A DNA stretch of 64,000 nt from Crotalaria pallida (GCA_037953625.1 CM075651.1:62110501-62174500), one strand, 5' to 3'. Numbered from the stretch's first letter, positions 1-12,520 are shown. The notes: generated by a model from the letters alone, not told the origin. Program-made: numbers and translations.

Positions 1-690
1 CAAAACTACCCCTCCCATTTACACCCATGGCCGAAACCCACAAGGTCAAAAGAGGAAGAACATGAGTTGATTATAAAAGCCACAACCCTTAGTTCCTTTC
101 ACCCACTTCCCATTCATTTCTCTCATTCCCATTCACTTTCCAAACACATTTGTTGAAAGCAAATATCAAAGCTCTCAACACATAGAGAAAAAGAGAAAGA
201 GGCCGTGAGAAAGAAGGAAGAAGAAGGAGAGATCAAAACCAAAACCTAAGCCTTTCCTTGGAGATTCAAGACCTTAGAAGTTAGAAGACCAACTTTTCTT
301 GGTGGGTACTTCGAAGATCATGAAGAAATTGTAATAGTTTAGGCTCTTTCTTTTGATTTTGTGATTTTCCTCTTTTTCTTTCTTTGCATGTTAATTTTCT
401 AAGTTTTATTTATGCTTGATCTTGGATCTTTAAGACTCAAAATAACTTGTAAATCTCGAATCAACGGACTTCATAACTCAATTAAGTTTTTCATGGAAGA
501 TCTTAAAGTTTTCCAAGCTAAATCTTCTAGATCTAAAGACTTGTTGAAAATTTTGTGGATCTAAAGTAAAGTCTCTTTGCATGTTTAAATTCCTTGTTAA
601 AATCGTGATTTGTGAAGTATTTATGAGTTTATTTGATGAGTGAATGAGTGCTCTAAACTTGCTTAATAATAAAGTTAAAACTAAATGGAA
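1..690 (+). mobile_element. LTR fragment of the giant-LTR family T (plus strand, truncated)
   Basis: This is the middle part of a T-family LTR in forward orientation. It matches, as reverse complement, the stretch around 4540-5350 of the minus-strand copy and, directly, the stretch around 54640-55350 of copy G. Shared landmarks are the TATA-like box, the purine-rich leader with the 'ggccgtgag' phrase and the tract ending in 'aataaagttaa'. Homology stops near 690, where an unrelated LTR begins. The left side is cut by the window edge. The sequence is clearly more diverged than the array copies are from each other. A short ORF on the minus strand at 478-723 is antisense to the LTR and is not regarded as a gene. 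Confidence 0.75.
72..78 (+). promoter_or_regulatory. TATA-like box of LTR fragment
   Basis: The sequence TATAAAA sits about 40 bp upstream of a CT/CA-rich then purine-rich leader, at the same place as the TATATAG boxes of the minus-strand T LTRs. It is the likely core promoter of this LTR copy. Confidence 0.55.
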
Positions 691-851
691 CCATAAATCA
701 TACACTTTTTCGAAATCATACACCGTATGTCACCTCACAATCAGAGGCTAACATACCCAAATAACATCGCATGTCTCCTCACGGTCAGAGGACAACACAC
801 ACACATCTCATCATCTTTTAAATCATTTTATCTTTCACCCACTAGGACTTT

Positions 852-1137
852 CACCCAATCCAGGTAACTTTCCACCTATTAGGCCACGGTTGACACCCAT
901 TAGGACTAAAAACAACATCTCAACTCTTTTACCATCACATTCACATTTTCTATTTTCAAAACTTTTATTATTGTGCAGCATGATTGATCCATTGGGTACA
1001 CCTGCCTAATGGGGCATTTACGGGACCTAATAGGTAACTTTCACCTGGATTGGGTAACTTGTGCCTAATGGGTAACTTGTCACCTAATAGGGCACCTAAT
1101 GGGTCGGTGTATCCCAATGATCAATCATAGCTGCAGC
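852..1137. repeat. Inverted-repeat and short tandem-repeat cluster in LTR H
   Basis: Motifs of the type 'cctaatgggtaactt' recur several times between 1005 and 1110. The outer arms around 978-1005 and 1112-1137 are inverted copies (GATTGATC..ATTGGG..ACACC against its complement). The segment 852-887 is an inverted copy of about 1026-1056. Together they could fold into a long hairpin of roughly 160 bases. Confidence 0.7.
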
Positions 1138-2640
1138 TCGGTCACTCTTTTAATTTAAATCAAATCATTCACAACCAAATCAACCAATACCTTCAAATAC
1201 TCACACCATTAAATTCCAAACATCACAATTTAACCATTCCATTTACCATGTTCCTACTCTTACCTTTAGTTGTTCTATTCCTCATTTACCACTTATATGA
1301 TACACATATATCTCCTTAAATCAACCAGGTATACAAACAATAATCACTTATATTCATTCACAATTAACAACCAGAGTTCATGTTCTTCAATAAACATACA
1401 TGATAACATATAGCATTTAGCCTGCATATTCATTCACAAGTATCAATTTATGGCTCATTTCATTTATTTTCTTACTTTATTTTTAATCTAAATTAATTAC
1501 CCGAATAATCAGTCGCAAGCACACCCACGTATTCTTAGCAAGTATTACAAACTAATCAGAGAATATTCTCTAAAGCAAGGTAAAACACCCCTTACTTGCG
1601 TTTCCTTAGACATGATTCTTTTCGTGCAATGATGCCCAAACATAACGCGGTTCAATGCTCGCATCCCTGCTGATCCTAAATTTCTCCATCGTCTAACTAT
1701 ATTATTAAATCAGATAGTAGTCAATGGGATGCGCCAAAACCGACTCAATTTGAAATCTCAATAGTTAAAATATTTCAAAGCAGAGTATTTCGTTAGTTTT
1801 CCAAATTACGCAATCATTTAATTATAATTCACAATCCAAAATAACATAAAGTTTCAAATTAAGATCATTGTATTCTCAATAATATAGTATAGCTTTTTAT
1901 TGAAAATATGCTAACTTTCAAAAACTAACATAATCGTCAATAATACATTAAAGTTGAGTAGTTTTAGCTTCAAGCCACAAAATCAAATGCCGGTACTTGA
2001 CACTATTAATTCCGAATTAAAAAGAAGTGCCCACGGTTCAAAATAAGTCCAAGTCACATTTCTAATGTTCAGGCGTTTAGACTTCATTTCAATTCGAAAT
2101 TAAAGTTCAAGCCTTTAACCCGAATTAACATGTCAAATATATATATATCGGATTCCTATTTAATTGGTTTATTTGTTAGTTCAGGGACAATTCCACCCAA
2201 CTAACCTACAACCCAATTACTTAGGAACCCAACGCATTTAACAAAAACACTTTCAAAACTCATCATTCGACATAACAGTAAACTCGGTATTATACAAATC
2301 AGAATAGCTAATCAAAATCATTATCAATAATAGTGTAAATAGTAAAATTAAAACTTAATACTTAATCCAAATACCATTTATTTTCTTTCCCAAAACCATT
2401 AATTATTATAAAATCATGACCAATTTTATTACTATTAATATTATCATCACTGAAACGCAACACAAAGTAACCAACGAGGCATTGGGGTATAACCTTACTT
2501 TCTGGATTGAAGCAGCAAACAGAACCAAGTTTGATCCATGGCCAGCAACGAACCAACTGCAGCAAGGAAGGAGGTCCACATATGAACCCATTTGAAACAA
2601 GCATGGTTAGCCCCGAATTAGTGTAAAACCGGTCCAAACC

Positions 2641-3290
2641 GGTTCAACACGACCTGAACCCAAACAATAGCACCACTACAAGTGGCGGCTCACGGCAACA
2701 CGCAGGGAAGAGGACATTGATGGGCTGTGGACTTCGATCATGATGATGGCGGCGCGAGAACAAAACCCGGAGGCGAGTGAGCTCCATGGTGGTGGCGATG
2801 GTTGCATCTGGAGGTTGGAGATGGTGGACGATGGTGACTGGACTTGCAAGAGGCGGTTCGGTTCGAACCCATTGCAAACGGCGGCAGCGACGGGCCACCT
2901 GGCGGCAGCAGGAACCGAGGGAGAGAAAGAGAGATCGCGAACCGGAGAGAGAGAGGTGGTGGTGACGGCTGGGTCCACCACGACAGCAACGACGAACAAA
3001 ACCAGCAGCAACGGCGGCGGGTCGCGAATGGGTGGAGGAACACGAGCGTGGCGACGGCGGAGAGCGAAATCGCGACCCAAGGGGAGGAGCAGAGTCGCGG
3101 CTCGCGGTTGGAGGGTGAGCCAGCGAGTGACGGAGAGATCGAGGTAGAAGACGATCGCGAGGGAGATGGGGGGTGGAACTTTGGGCGGTGGTACGGTGGC
3201 TTGGCGGCAGGGAGGGAGGACGAAGGAGGTAGCTGAGGGGGGTGGGGCGGCGGCAGATGTGTGGGAAAAATGGGGTTTTAGGGTTTCTAC
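2641..3290 (-). other. GC-rich leader-like block in LTR H
   Basis: This stretch is far richer in G and C than its AT-rich surroundings and contains many GGC, CGG and GAGAGA runs. Open frames exist on both strands, but they have biased low-complexity products (poly-Arg, Gly, Ser, Pro) and no recognisable domain, so I treat them as composition artefacts. Such blocks occur in the transcribed part of long plant gypsy LTRs; here it would be the leader region of H on the minus strand. Confidence 0.45.
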
Positions 3291-3300
3291 ACCTCCCCCT

Positions 3301-3350
3301 TTATTATTATTATTATTATTATTATTATATTTATTATTATTATTATTATT
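3301..3350. repeat. (TTA)n microsatellite
   Basis: Uninterrupted TTA/ATT trinucleotide units, broken once, run directly after the GC-rich block. A short TAGTGG/TAGTGT run follows. Confidence 0.9.
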
Positions 3351-3730
3351 AGTGGTAGTGGTAGTGTTAGTATTATTTTATAATACTAATAAACATTTTT
3401 TTTTTATCAAAAAGTACTAGTAATTAAAAATGTAAACATTCAAGTAAGTACATTTATAAAATCATAAAGTTAAAGATTTTAAGGTTCTTAAAACAAGTTT
3501 ACTATTAAATATGACAAAAGCAAATTAAAATATAGAAAGTATATTTTTCAATTAGGATAACTACTTTTTAAATTAATTTACTTTAAAGTATATAAACAAA
3601 ATAGTGCAATAGAAATAATATACGGCACTTTATAGGAATACCCAACACTTAATAATTATTTACAAGAATTAATCTTTTGGTTTGATAAAACTTCAAAATT
3701 TATAATATAAAAGAAATTCAGGATGTTACA

Positions 3731-6107
3731 AGGAACCGATTAGAAAATAAATATTCACAACATGATTTTAAACACATTAATTTAACAAAAATTTTCAAGA
3801 CACACTTATTACTCTAAGTCAATTCGTGAGAAAAAGGATCCTAGTCTACTTATCAACCTAGGCCGAATCTCATCATAACAAAGGCAATAGTTTTAAGTTC
3901 ATTTTTCAACATGCAAAAGCATCAAAATCATGCATGTCTCTCTTATGAAAATCAAACATGACTTCTTGATTTCTAAGCCTAGACCGAATACCTCATCACC
4001 AAAAATCAAACCGTGAGGTTCATGAAAAATAAAGTCCTTTTTTTTTTACTTAAAATCACATGCATGCCTCTATATTTTATAGATCAAATTATGAAATCAA
4101 GCATGATAGAAATCAAAGATTTAAAAATTATTTTGGATAAGAAAGGGTCGAAACCGTGATGAATGTTGAAGAAGATTAAATCTTTTTGATTTAAAACAAC
4201 ATGCATGGCTTTATAACAAAACTTTTTAAAGATTAAAGCAAATACCAAGACATCTCCAAAGATCAAAGTAAAAATCAAAGCTTCATCAACATCAAATCAA
4301 AACCAAACCACTTCAATAACTCAAGTCAACTTTTAAAGGCATAAAATTAACATGCAATGACCTAGATCAAATAAAAAGCATCAAGACCTAATTTCCTACC
4401 CATGGCCGAATTATATGGTCTAGGATCTAGTGTTTATTAGCTCATTCATCCTTTAAAATTCAAGATCAAGGTGTAAACAAGACATGGATGTACTTAATTT
4501 ATCAAGATCATCCTCAAATTAACATGCAACCGAAAGATCTTAACTTTATTACCAACCAAATTTAGATCTCACATTTGTTCATCAAATAAACTCTTAAATA
4601 CATCATGACTCACAGTTTTAAGAAGGAAAATTCAACATGCAAAGAAACATACTTCATTCTTCACAAAATCTCATCAAACCTTTAGACTTTGAAGATTTAG
4701 TTTGAAAAGCTTTAGGATCTCTTAGGAAAACTTTAAACGAGTTAGGAAGTCCATTGATTAGATGTTTACAAATTTCTTCAAGCTTTGAGAAATTATCATG
4801 TGAAGAGATACACTTTAAACTTTGCAAGAATCTCCAAAACTTTTTAGATCTTTAAGATTTATTTTGAAAAACTTCAAGATCCTTCATGAAGACCTTAAAC
4901 GAGTTATGGAGTCCGGTAGTTAGACGTTTTTAAGTTATTTTTAGCTTTGAACATTCATGATCAAGTACAAACACACTTGTACTTCATCATTTAGACTTGG
5001 AAAATTAACAAGCAAAGAAAAAGGAGAAGAAAAATTACAAGATCAAAAGAAGTCTAACTATTACAATTTCCTTTACTTTCATCCGAAATACCCACCAAGG
5101 AAAAGGGTTGGTCTCCTAGCTTTTTAGGTCTTGGTTCTTCAAGAAAGGTCTTAGGTCTTTGGCTTGGTTTCTCCTTCTTCTTTATCCTTCCTTGTTCACG
5201 GCTTCTCTTCTTTTTCTTTAGGTGTTGAGAGCTTTGATTTTGCTCTTCAACAAATGTGTTTGGAAAAGGAAAATAAGTGAAGGAAATGAAGGGTGGAAAT
5301 GAAGAAATGAAGTGGTCATCCCTTCACCCATTCGGCCATATATAGACAAGGACTAAAGCATGGGACTTTTCCTATTTTGTCCCCAATTAATTCGGCTATG
5401 GTGCAAGTGGGAGGGGTTGTTTTGGCAACTCAAAACTTTGCATGGGTGGTGTTTAGCAAAATTAAGGGGACAATGTAGGGAACATAAGGTACTTAGGGTC
5501 ATTCTAGGCTTTAAGACTTTTTGGTCCTCCATTAGGGTTTCTTCTATCTAGTTAGGATTTAGTTAGGGACTTAGTTAGGATTTGGTTCTTTTGGTTACAA
5601 CTTAGGAAAATTCTAGGCTCCCTTCTATACATACACACACGGCACATACTCATGCACACACATATCATACATTCATGCATTTATCATCATATACTTTTCA
5701 CTAATTAAATTTCACATGATCCCAGGCATACATACATATATACAAAACCGAATATACATATGCATATACTCATATAAAATAAATTATTCATACATATGAA
5801 TCACAATAACACCCAAAAATATCAAACACACATTTTTAGAAATCAAATCACCCTTTCATTAAATAATTTCTTATGGAAGAATTCAATATTCCTTTAGAAG
5901 AATTTCAGTCATATAATCATTTCCAAAAATCAACTTTAAAAATCATAATATTATTTCTTGAAAAATCCTTCTTTTAAAATCACTCATTACTTTAAAAACG
6001 TGAGTTAAGAAATTTATTTAAGAAAATACTCTTTCCAAAAATACTTTTCTCAAAAACAAATCTCTTTAGTATTTTAAATTAATACGAAGAATTTGCGGGG
6101 TGTTACA
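3731..6107 (-). mobile_element. T array, left partial LTR (5' part of LTR on minus strand)
   Basis: It corresponds to the first 2.4 kb of the T LTR, read from TGTAACACCCCGC at 6107 leftwards. It contains the U3 and leader including the TATA box. Compared with the other two LTRs it lacks about 80 bp: position 3998-4010 joins sequences that flank 11120-11200 in the central LTR. The remaining LTR, about 3.6 kb, is missing at the junction with H. Open frames at 4084-4278 (minus) and 5360-5551 (plus) recur in all copies only because the DNA is duplicated. Confidence 0.85.
5339..5345 (-). promoter_or_regulatory. TATA box of T LTR (left copy)
   Basis: The minus strand reads CTATATA, followed by 'tggccgaatgggtg' and a purine-rich leader. 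The same box is in the other array LTRs. It would place U3 at about 0.8 kb of the LTR. Confidence 0.6.
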
Positions 6108-6120
6108 TTCTCCCCAACTT
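6108..6120 (-). promoter_or_regulatory. Polypurine tract of T element
   Basis: The minus strand reads AAGTTGGGGAGAA and abuts TGTAACACCCC at the LTR start. This is the expected plus-strand primer site for reverse transcription. Confidence 0.8.
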
Positions 6121-7224
6121 AAAGATTTCTCGTCCCCGAGAAATACGTTGTGGACTGGGCAGCAGGGCACAAATTTCTTACGTGATTCACTCAAGAAAAC
6201 TCTTCTTTCGCTTCGCGGTCGTACTCCCTTTTTGCTAGTCTAGTTCACTTTGTCGTGTTCCTTGTTGGTTGTTTTCAGACGAAAAAGTTGCACTCGCCTA
6301 ACCGCTTGCGTGTCGAACCGGGTCAAATCCAACGGACTAACCGAAGAAAACGTTACTCCCTTAGCTGGTTGTCGTCGCAGAAAGTCCAACCATAGGTACG
6401 GACTTAGGGAAAATCAAACAAACAAACATTCATACGTCTCCAAAAACATTCACTACTCTCTACATCTCGGGTTCTTACTACCTCCCAATGATCACTTCTT
6501 AGTCCAATTCCCGTCCTAACTCTAAGGTTTTCGTCTATCTCTTCTCTAGCTTAAGGGAATTCTATTACATCTGGGGCTTGCTTACTTCCTCTAATGACCG
6601 GTAATATACACCTCTGTTCTTCCTTGTGACTCCCCAACTTTGATTACACTTATGACTAAATCCCTTGCGACTTTGTATCCTCACTTGATTTCAACTATTG
6701 ATACTTCCTTAACCGTTCAAGCCTAAATTATCTGGATAACTAGGCCATTTCTTATTCTGCAATTGAGACTAACGAGTCTTAAATAGGATCGGCAAGGCTA
6801 CAGGTGGATAATAAAGCTCATGAAGAAAAGGTTCAGTTTTAACAACATTAACTGTTTTGTTGAAGCAATTCAACAAACACGAGGAGTCAGGAATAACATC
6901 CTGTGTCTTTTAAAGGCATGAACTATCCTTGGAAAAAGGCATACTAAGAGTAACAAACCTATGTCTTTCAGGCATTAGTGAAATATCCTAGGGTATGGGG
7001 TCTTAGTCTTAGAACCTATTCACTGTCTACTTCTTCAAGCTACAGAACCAACAGGTTACTTAGACTAACACAGTCGATACCAAGCCACAAACAAGAGCTT
7101 ACATCCTAGAAAGATGAGAATCTAAACTTATGTTCCTATCCTTATACTAGCAAACACACAACACGCAGAGTCACACAAACAAAGCATGTAAGCCCATGCT
7201 TAAGGCCACTAAGGATTACCATAA

Positions 7225-7236
7225 GCTCTGATACCA
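7225..7236 (-). promoter_or_regulatory. Primer-binding site, tRNA-iMet type (T internal 1)
   Basis: The minus strand reads TGGTATCAGAGC, the standard plant initiator tRNA-Met PBS, three bases after the LTR end (...GTTACA). It fixes the orientation and the LTR boundary at 7240. Confidence 0.9.
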
Positions 7237-8196
7237 TTCTGTAACAGCCCGATTTTCGTAACTCGAAATAACTATCTTTTATCAATTTTAGATTGCAGAA
7301 AGTAGGCCAAATTTTATTTTATTTTTTTTATTTTTGTAAAACGTTGTCGGAGTGTTTGGAAACATATCTGAAAAGTTCTTGAGGTTCTTCAACACTCTTT
7401 TTCGAAAACCGAGTTGTTACGAAGATCGTCCTTTTCCTAAAACGTTCGTTTTCATAAAAGAACTTGATTCAAAATTATCTTAACAGATTTAAAAAAACTT
7501 TACATGAATTTATCTTTGCATAAAGATGTGCTCCACATGTCAGATTAAAAACTTAGCTCAATTACATAATGGCTCATGGCTTCGGTAATCCTTAATTCAA
7601 CAATCATCACAACCTAACCTAACCACACTACCTTAAACTATCTTATTGAAAACAATTTGGGTGAGGTTCCTTCTTCTTCTTGCGTCCTCTCGTTGCTTTC
7701 AGAGATGATGCCTTCCTTGTTGTGATTCCCTCCTTACTAGTAAATTCCGACTCTGCTCCATTGAGAGTGGTGGAGTTCCCTCAATCCTCATGCCGAATCT
7801 TTTCTTTGTAGTTCCTATAACCTCGTACGGTGACTTCCATCCGATACTCCATCTGCCCGTTGAGATACCAGCAGCACCGATATGCCAACGAACAGGAGAG
7901 AGTAAGCATTCCGAACGACGGATCGTCGACGGTGTGGGATCACGCTAGGCAAAATAATAGGACCATACAAGCATACTATATAACACAGAGGCACACAGCA
8001 ATCAAACATATCATTATCATTATTATTATTATTATCCTCTTTTATGCATTTCTCATGAGTATTCTTTCTTTCTTTCTTTCATTCCTTTACTCCCCTTAAT
8101 TTCTCATTTTCTTTTCATCCAGTCTTATCAATTTACCCTCTTTAACGCTTTGGGGTAAAATACCATACATCATCAGGATATTCACTTCGTTATCGT

Positions 8197-8640
8197 CTAT
8201 CACTCACGTCTACATCTCCTCGGTCATCCACCCAACCTAGTCGGAAGCAAACAGGAGTACAGGACCTTTACCACGCGGGAACGACAGCTATCACAACACA
8301 TAATGGTCCTAGACCAGGAGGACCTCGTCCTCAAATCATATCAATAATATCAAGGCTCACTGTCCACGCAGTGGCAAACACAATGCCCCGTTCCAGTCCC
8401 TCTCACTGTTCTCGATTTGCAATCTAGGGGGCGACAGTATATTTCTAATGGGCCCGCAGAACTTACCACGGCATTAGACCCAGTCCCCACCACGTTAGTG
8501 CGCCACATGTGGAGTTCGTTCTGCCTAGAAACATACTCTAGACTTCTTGACGTTTCACCGTCATCGTCCTCCCCTAATGCAATCTCGTCCTAAGTATCCG
8601 CAGATACTTATCGTTTCTTCCTCTCCACTACTTCGCATTC
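8197..8640 (-). other. Conserved GC-richer block of T-type LTR (central copy)
   Basis: This segment is easily aligned by eye with 15408-15850, with 48003-48475 in the diverged solo LTR E and with 58285-58775 (opposite strand) in G, while much of the neighbouring LTR sequence is not. It includes the phrases 'gcaatctagggggcgacag' and 'cgccacatgtgg' and the hairpin at 8591-8610. It could be an RNA element or a regulatory region; no protein frame is conserved through it. Confidence 0.6.
8591..8610. other. Perfect 8-bp-stem hairpin TAAGTATC-loop-GATACTTA
   Basis: TAAGTATC, a four-base loop and GATACTTA form a perfect stem. The stem is unchanged in 15799-15818, in E (48403-48422) and in G (58354-58373), while one loop base differs in E. 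Confidence 0.7.
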
Positions 8641-8829
8641 TCATACCTCACCGCGCATGTCTTTTAAAGTCTTTTAACCTTTTTAATTAATCCTAAGGTC
8701 GGCCCATCCTTCGTGCAACCCTTCAATGAGTCCCGACCACTAACTTTGCACAATCTTTTTCTTACATAGCACAGAGCTGGGACCACATCACAATTTCCAA
8801 TCGCATTTCTCGAACTTTCTTAACATACT

Positions 8830-9345
8830 CCAGTTCCCACAATCATCTCATTCCAACATCCTTCCTCAAAACAATCTTTTCTCAGCTTTCTCAAAATACC
8901 ATTTCCAAAAACTTCCGCAAAATCTCTTTTCACCAACATTCACAAAAATACTGTTTCAAAATAAATTCCAAAACGTCCTTCCAAAATTTCATCATCAGAT
9001 TGATTCACAAAACTTTCCTCAAAATTACATTCTTTCACAAATCCGTTTCAAAAGAGATTATTTCCTAAAAACTCTTTTGAAAACATTGTTTTACAAACTT
9101 CTTCAACAACCTCATTTCAAAACCTTTTCAAATATTTCGTTTCACAAACCTTTTTCAAGGACTTCCTTGAACAAAATTTCCTTTCGAAAACCTTTTTCCC
9201 AAAAATCCCCCTTTACAACTCTTTTCAAAGATCTTCTTTCACGATCTTTTCGAAATCGGTTTTCAAACATCTTTTCAAAAATCTCTTTACAAAATCTTTT
9301 CAAAAACCCTTTTCAAAAACTTCACTTCACAAACCTTTTTCAAAA
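8830..9345 (-). repeat. Degenerate TTTTCAAA-type low-complexity repeats in T LTR
   Basis: Dozens of imperfect units such as 'cttttcaaaa' and 'tttcacaaacc' follow one another. The open frame at 9077-9370 is only the translation of this repeat. The same zone is at 16030-16545 and, reversed, at 57770-58110 in G. Confidence 0.8.
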
Positions 9346-12300
9346 AGAATACCACTTTGCTGGGCGCTAGTGGAGGAGCAAGCTCAACTCAACACTAGTT
9401 TCTAGACTAAAACAAAAGGAGCCCAGCTCCGCTCAAATCACCTCTCTTTCTCATACTCAACACTACTTTCCCAGCTCTGGCTCGTTCTCAATTCCAACAC
9501 TCGTTCTTTCCCCCAATCTCAAATCTTTTATTTCTTTCTATTTTCTCTCATATCTTCCATCATTATTTCTTTTATTTTCATTTTCTCATTCAGGACGTAA
9601 CAGACGTCCATCGGTGTATTACTTACTTTAATCAACAATAACTAACATCATTAAACATAACGAAAGCAATAAACATATCATACTACCAATCACACAAACA
9701 TCACACCACAATGGCGTGATCAGAGTCACCTTCGTATAAGTGGCCACACAATCAAACAATTTCCACTTATACTACTGACTCCTGACCACTAAGTTTCAAT
9801 CTTTGAGATGATACGGAACGTCCTAATACATCACCTAACTACCACGGTGTCTTAGGAAGGCTTCTCTCTCACCTGAGGTCCAGCAATGTAATGCATACCG
9901 TCTCCTCGAATCAGTTCTGTTGCCGACCGCCCCAATCCTTCGTCTTTAAGATTCCTCGTACTAAATAAGATATGTTTACGTTATTAACTTATATTATGAA
10001 AATCTTTTTCATAACTTAGACATCTCTCATTCCTCGTCAAAACTTAAAACATAACCGTCTACTCTTAAGTGACCCTAATATTTTCTAATACCTTAAGTGC
10101 GTCAAAAGCCGTTTGAAAACGTCATATAAAATAATTTAAACCATTTAGTTAGGTTGTTGGTCCGTCGTGGACAGCAAAAGGTTATTTCAAAAATCATTTG
10201 GATAAAAACCCCGAAAACATCGTAAATACACTTTTCGTTTTAAACAACTTCTTTATTCAAAATTAACATTTTAAAACTCAAGTCTTTATCACAACACAAC
10301 TTTGGACAGCCATGAACATAATTTAAAAATCTCAATTAAATCAAATAGAATTGTTTTACAATTAATTAATTTCAATACCGATTACACTTTCACATATTTT
10401 TTTCAAACATCAACTACACATAAACAACAAGCGACACTTCACCAAGCATATAATCAATCAAATCAATCATCAAGACAGTTGTAGAACGCACAAATAGTTC
10501 ATAACACAAACACTTAGGCGTTCATGCATTAAACCAAGCTACAAACCATCTGCTTTAAACAACTGGATTCTTTTCAAAAGTCGTTGTGTGAAATTATTTT
10601 CATGCGTCTAAATTTCCTAGACTTATTTAAACTATATGGCCGAATGCAATCAAGGAAAGCAAGTCAATCATCACAAATTTGAATCACATAAATCAATTTG
10701 ATTCCTTTCCATACTTAAACTCCATTTTCTTTTTCATGGGACTAATTTATTTATTCTCCCTTTAACCGAATTCACACACAAGTACAATTAAACTCAACAT
10801 TTCCAAAACCACTTAATTCATTTATTTCTTTTTTATTTTTAATAAGGAACCGATTAGAAAATAAATATTCACAACATGATTTTAAACACATTAATTTAAC
10901 AAAAAATTTTCAAGACACACTTATTACTCTAAGTCAATTCATGAGAAAAAGGATCCTAGTCTACTTATCAACCTAGGCCGAATCTCATCATAACAAAGGC
11001 AATGGTTTTAAGTTCATTTTTCAACATGCAAAAGCATCAAAATCATGCATGTCTCTCTTATTAAAATCAAACATGACTTCTTGATTTCTAAGCCTAGACC
11101 GAATACCTCATCACCAAAAATTGAGTTGCAACTTCATAGATCAAGACCAAAAAATCATTTTTCAAAAACTCATTTCTCGATTTCTTTGTGAAACCGTGAG
11201 GTTCATGAAAAATAAAGTCCTTTTTTTTTACTTAAAATCACATGCATGCCTCTATATTTTATAGATCAAATTATGAAATCAAGCATGATAGAAATCAAAG
11301 ATTTAAAAATTATTTTGGATAAGAAAGGGTCGAAACCGTGATGAATGTTGAAGAAGATTAAATCTTTTTGATTTAAAACAACATGCATGGCTTTATAACA
11401 AAACTTTTTAAAGATTAAAGCAAATACCAAGACATCTCCAAAGATCAAAGTAAAAATCAAAGCTTCATCAACATCAAATCAAAACCAAACCACTTCAATA
11501 ACTCAAGTCAACTTTTAAAGGCATAAAATTAACATGCAATGACCTAGATCAAATAAAAAGCATCGAGACCTAATTTCCTACCCATGGCCGAATTATATGG
11601 TCTAGGATCTAGTGTTTATTAGGTCATTCATCCTTTAAAATTCAAGATCAAGGTGTAAACAAGACATGCATGTACTTAATTTATCAAGATCATCCTCAAA
11701 TTAACATGCAACCGAAAGATCTTAACTTTATTACCAACCAAATTTAGATCTCACATTTGTTCATCAAATAAACTCTTAAATACATCATGACTCACGGTTT
11801 TAAGAAGGAAAATTAAACATGCAAAGAAACATACTTCATTCTTCACAAAATCTCATCAAACCTTTAGACTTTGAAGATTTAGTTTGAAAAGCTTTAGGAT
11901 CTCTTAGGAAAACTTTAAACGAGTTAGGAAGTCCATTGATTAGATGTTTACAAATTTCTTTAAGCTTTGAGAAATTATCATGTGAAGAGATACACTTTAA
12001 ACTTTGCAAGAATCTCCAAAACTTTTTAGATCTTTAAGATTTATTTTGAAAAACTTCAAGATCCTTCATGAAGACCTTAAACGAGTTATGGAGTCCGGTA
12101 GTTAGACGTTTTTAAGTTATTTTTAGCTTTGAACATTCATGATCAAGTACAAACACACTTGTACTTCATCATTTAGACTTGGAAAATTAACAAGCAAAGA
12201 AAAAGGAGAAGAAAAATTACAAGATCAAAAGAAGTCTAACTATTACAATTTCCTTTACTTTCATCCGAAATACCCACCAAGGAAAAGGGTTGGTCTCCTA

Positions 12301-12520
12301 GCTTTTTAGGTCTTGGTTCTTCAAGAAAGGTCTTAGGTCTTTGGCTTGGTTTTTCCTTCTTCTTTCTCCTTCCTTGTTCACGGCTTCTCTTCTTTTTCTT
12401 TAGGTGTTGAGAGCTTTGATTTTGCTCTTCAACAAATGTGTTTGGAAAAGGAAAAGAAGTGAAGGAAATGAAGGGTGGAAATGAAGAAATGAAGTGGTCA
12501 TCCCTTCACCCATTCGGCCA

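Larger units (their letters stand above)
691..3730 (-). mobile_element. Minus-strand LTR H (Ty3/gypsy-like, left end unresolved)
   Basis: Read on the minus strand the right end is TGTAACATCC, a frequent start of plant gypsy LTRs, ending exactly where T-family LTR sequence resumes at 3731. The piece holds a repeat-rich hairpin zone (852-1137), a GC-rich stretch (2641-3290) and a trinucleotide microsatellite. The left border near 690 is inferred only from where T-family homology stops, and no matching target-site duplication was found. It may be a solo LTR or a truncated element. No gag or pol motif is visible. Confidence 0.5.
6108..7239 (-). mobile_element. T internal region 1 (non-coding, about 1.13 kb)
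   Basis: It lies between the PPT next to 6107 and the PBS next to 7240, and is only 1132 bp long. No gag, protease, RT, RNase H or integrase motif can be found in any frame. The open frame at 6250-6519 on the plus strand is antisense and of random composition. The region therefore looks like a non-autonomous derivative that keeps only the primer sites and presumably packaging signals. Confidence 0.8.
7853..9872 (-). other. Candidate intron inside the T LTR (central copy)
   Basis: On the minus strand the donor-like sequence CCTCAG|GTGAGA lies at 9873/9872, and an acceptor-like GGGCAG lies directly before an ATG at 7852. The same pair is seen in copy G (57213-59139), and functionally similar pairs are seen in E and F. 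The candidate intron would contain both the low-complexity zone and the conserved GC-richer block. In this copy the frame after the ATG meets a stop after about 24 codons. There is no transcript evidence. Confidence 0.3.

Noticed and set aside
2644..3420. Overlapping open frames on both strands in the GC-rich block, up to 135 codons
   Set aside because: Products are low-complexity Arg/Gly/Pro/Ser tracts with no domain, and several frames are open at once, as expected from GC-rich composition inside an LTR.
4084..4278. 64-codon frame repeated three times (also 11266-11460 and 18463-18657)
   Set aside because: Its repetition reflects the duplicated LTR, not selection; there are no recognised motifs and it lies in an untranslated LTR region.
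6250..6519. 89-codon frame in the T internal region (also 13438-13707)
   Set aside because: It is antisense to the element and has no similarity to gag or any domain I know.
9077..9370. 97-codon frame rich in Phe, Lys and Ser (also at 16285-16593)
   Set aside because: It is antisense to the LTR and is simply the translation of the TTTTCAAA repeat.
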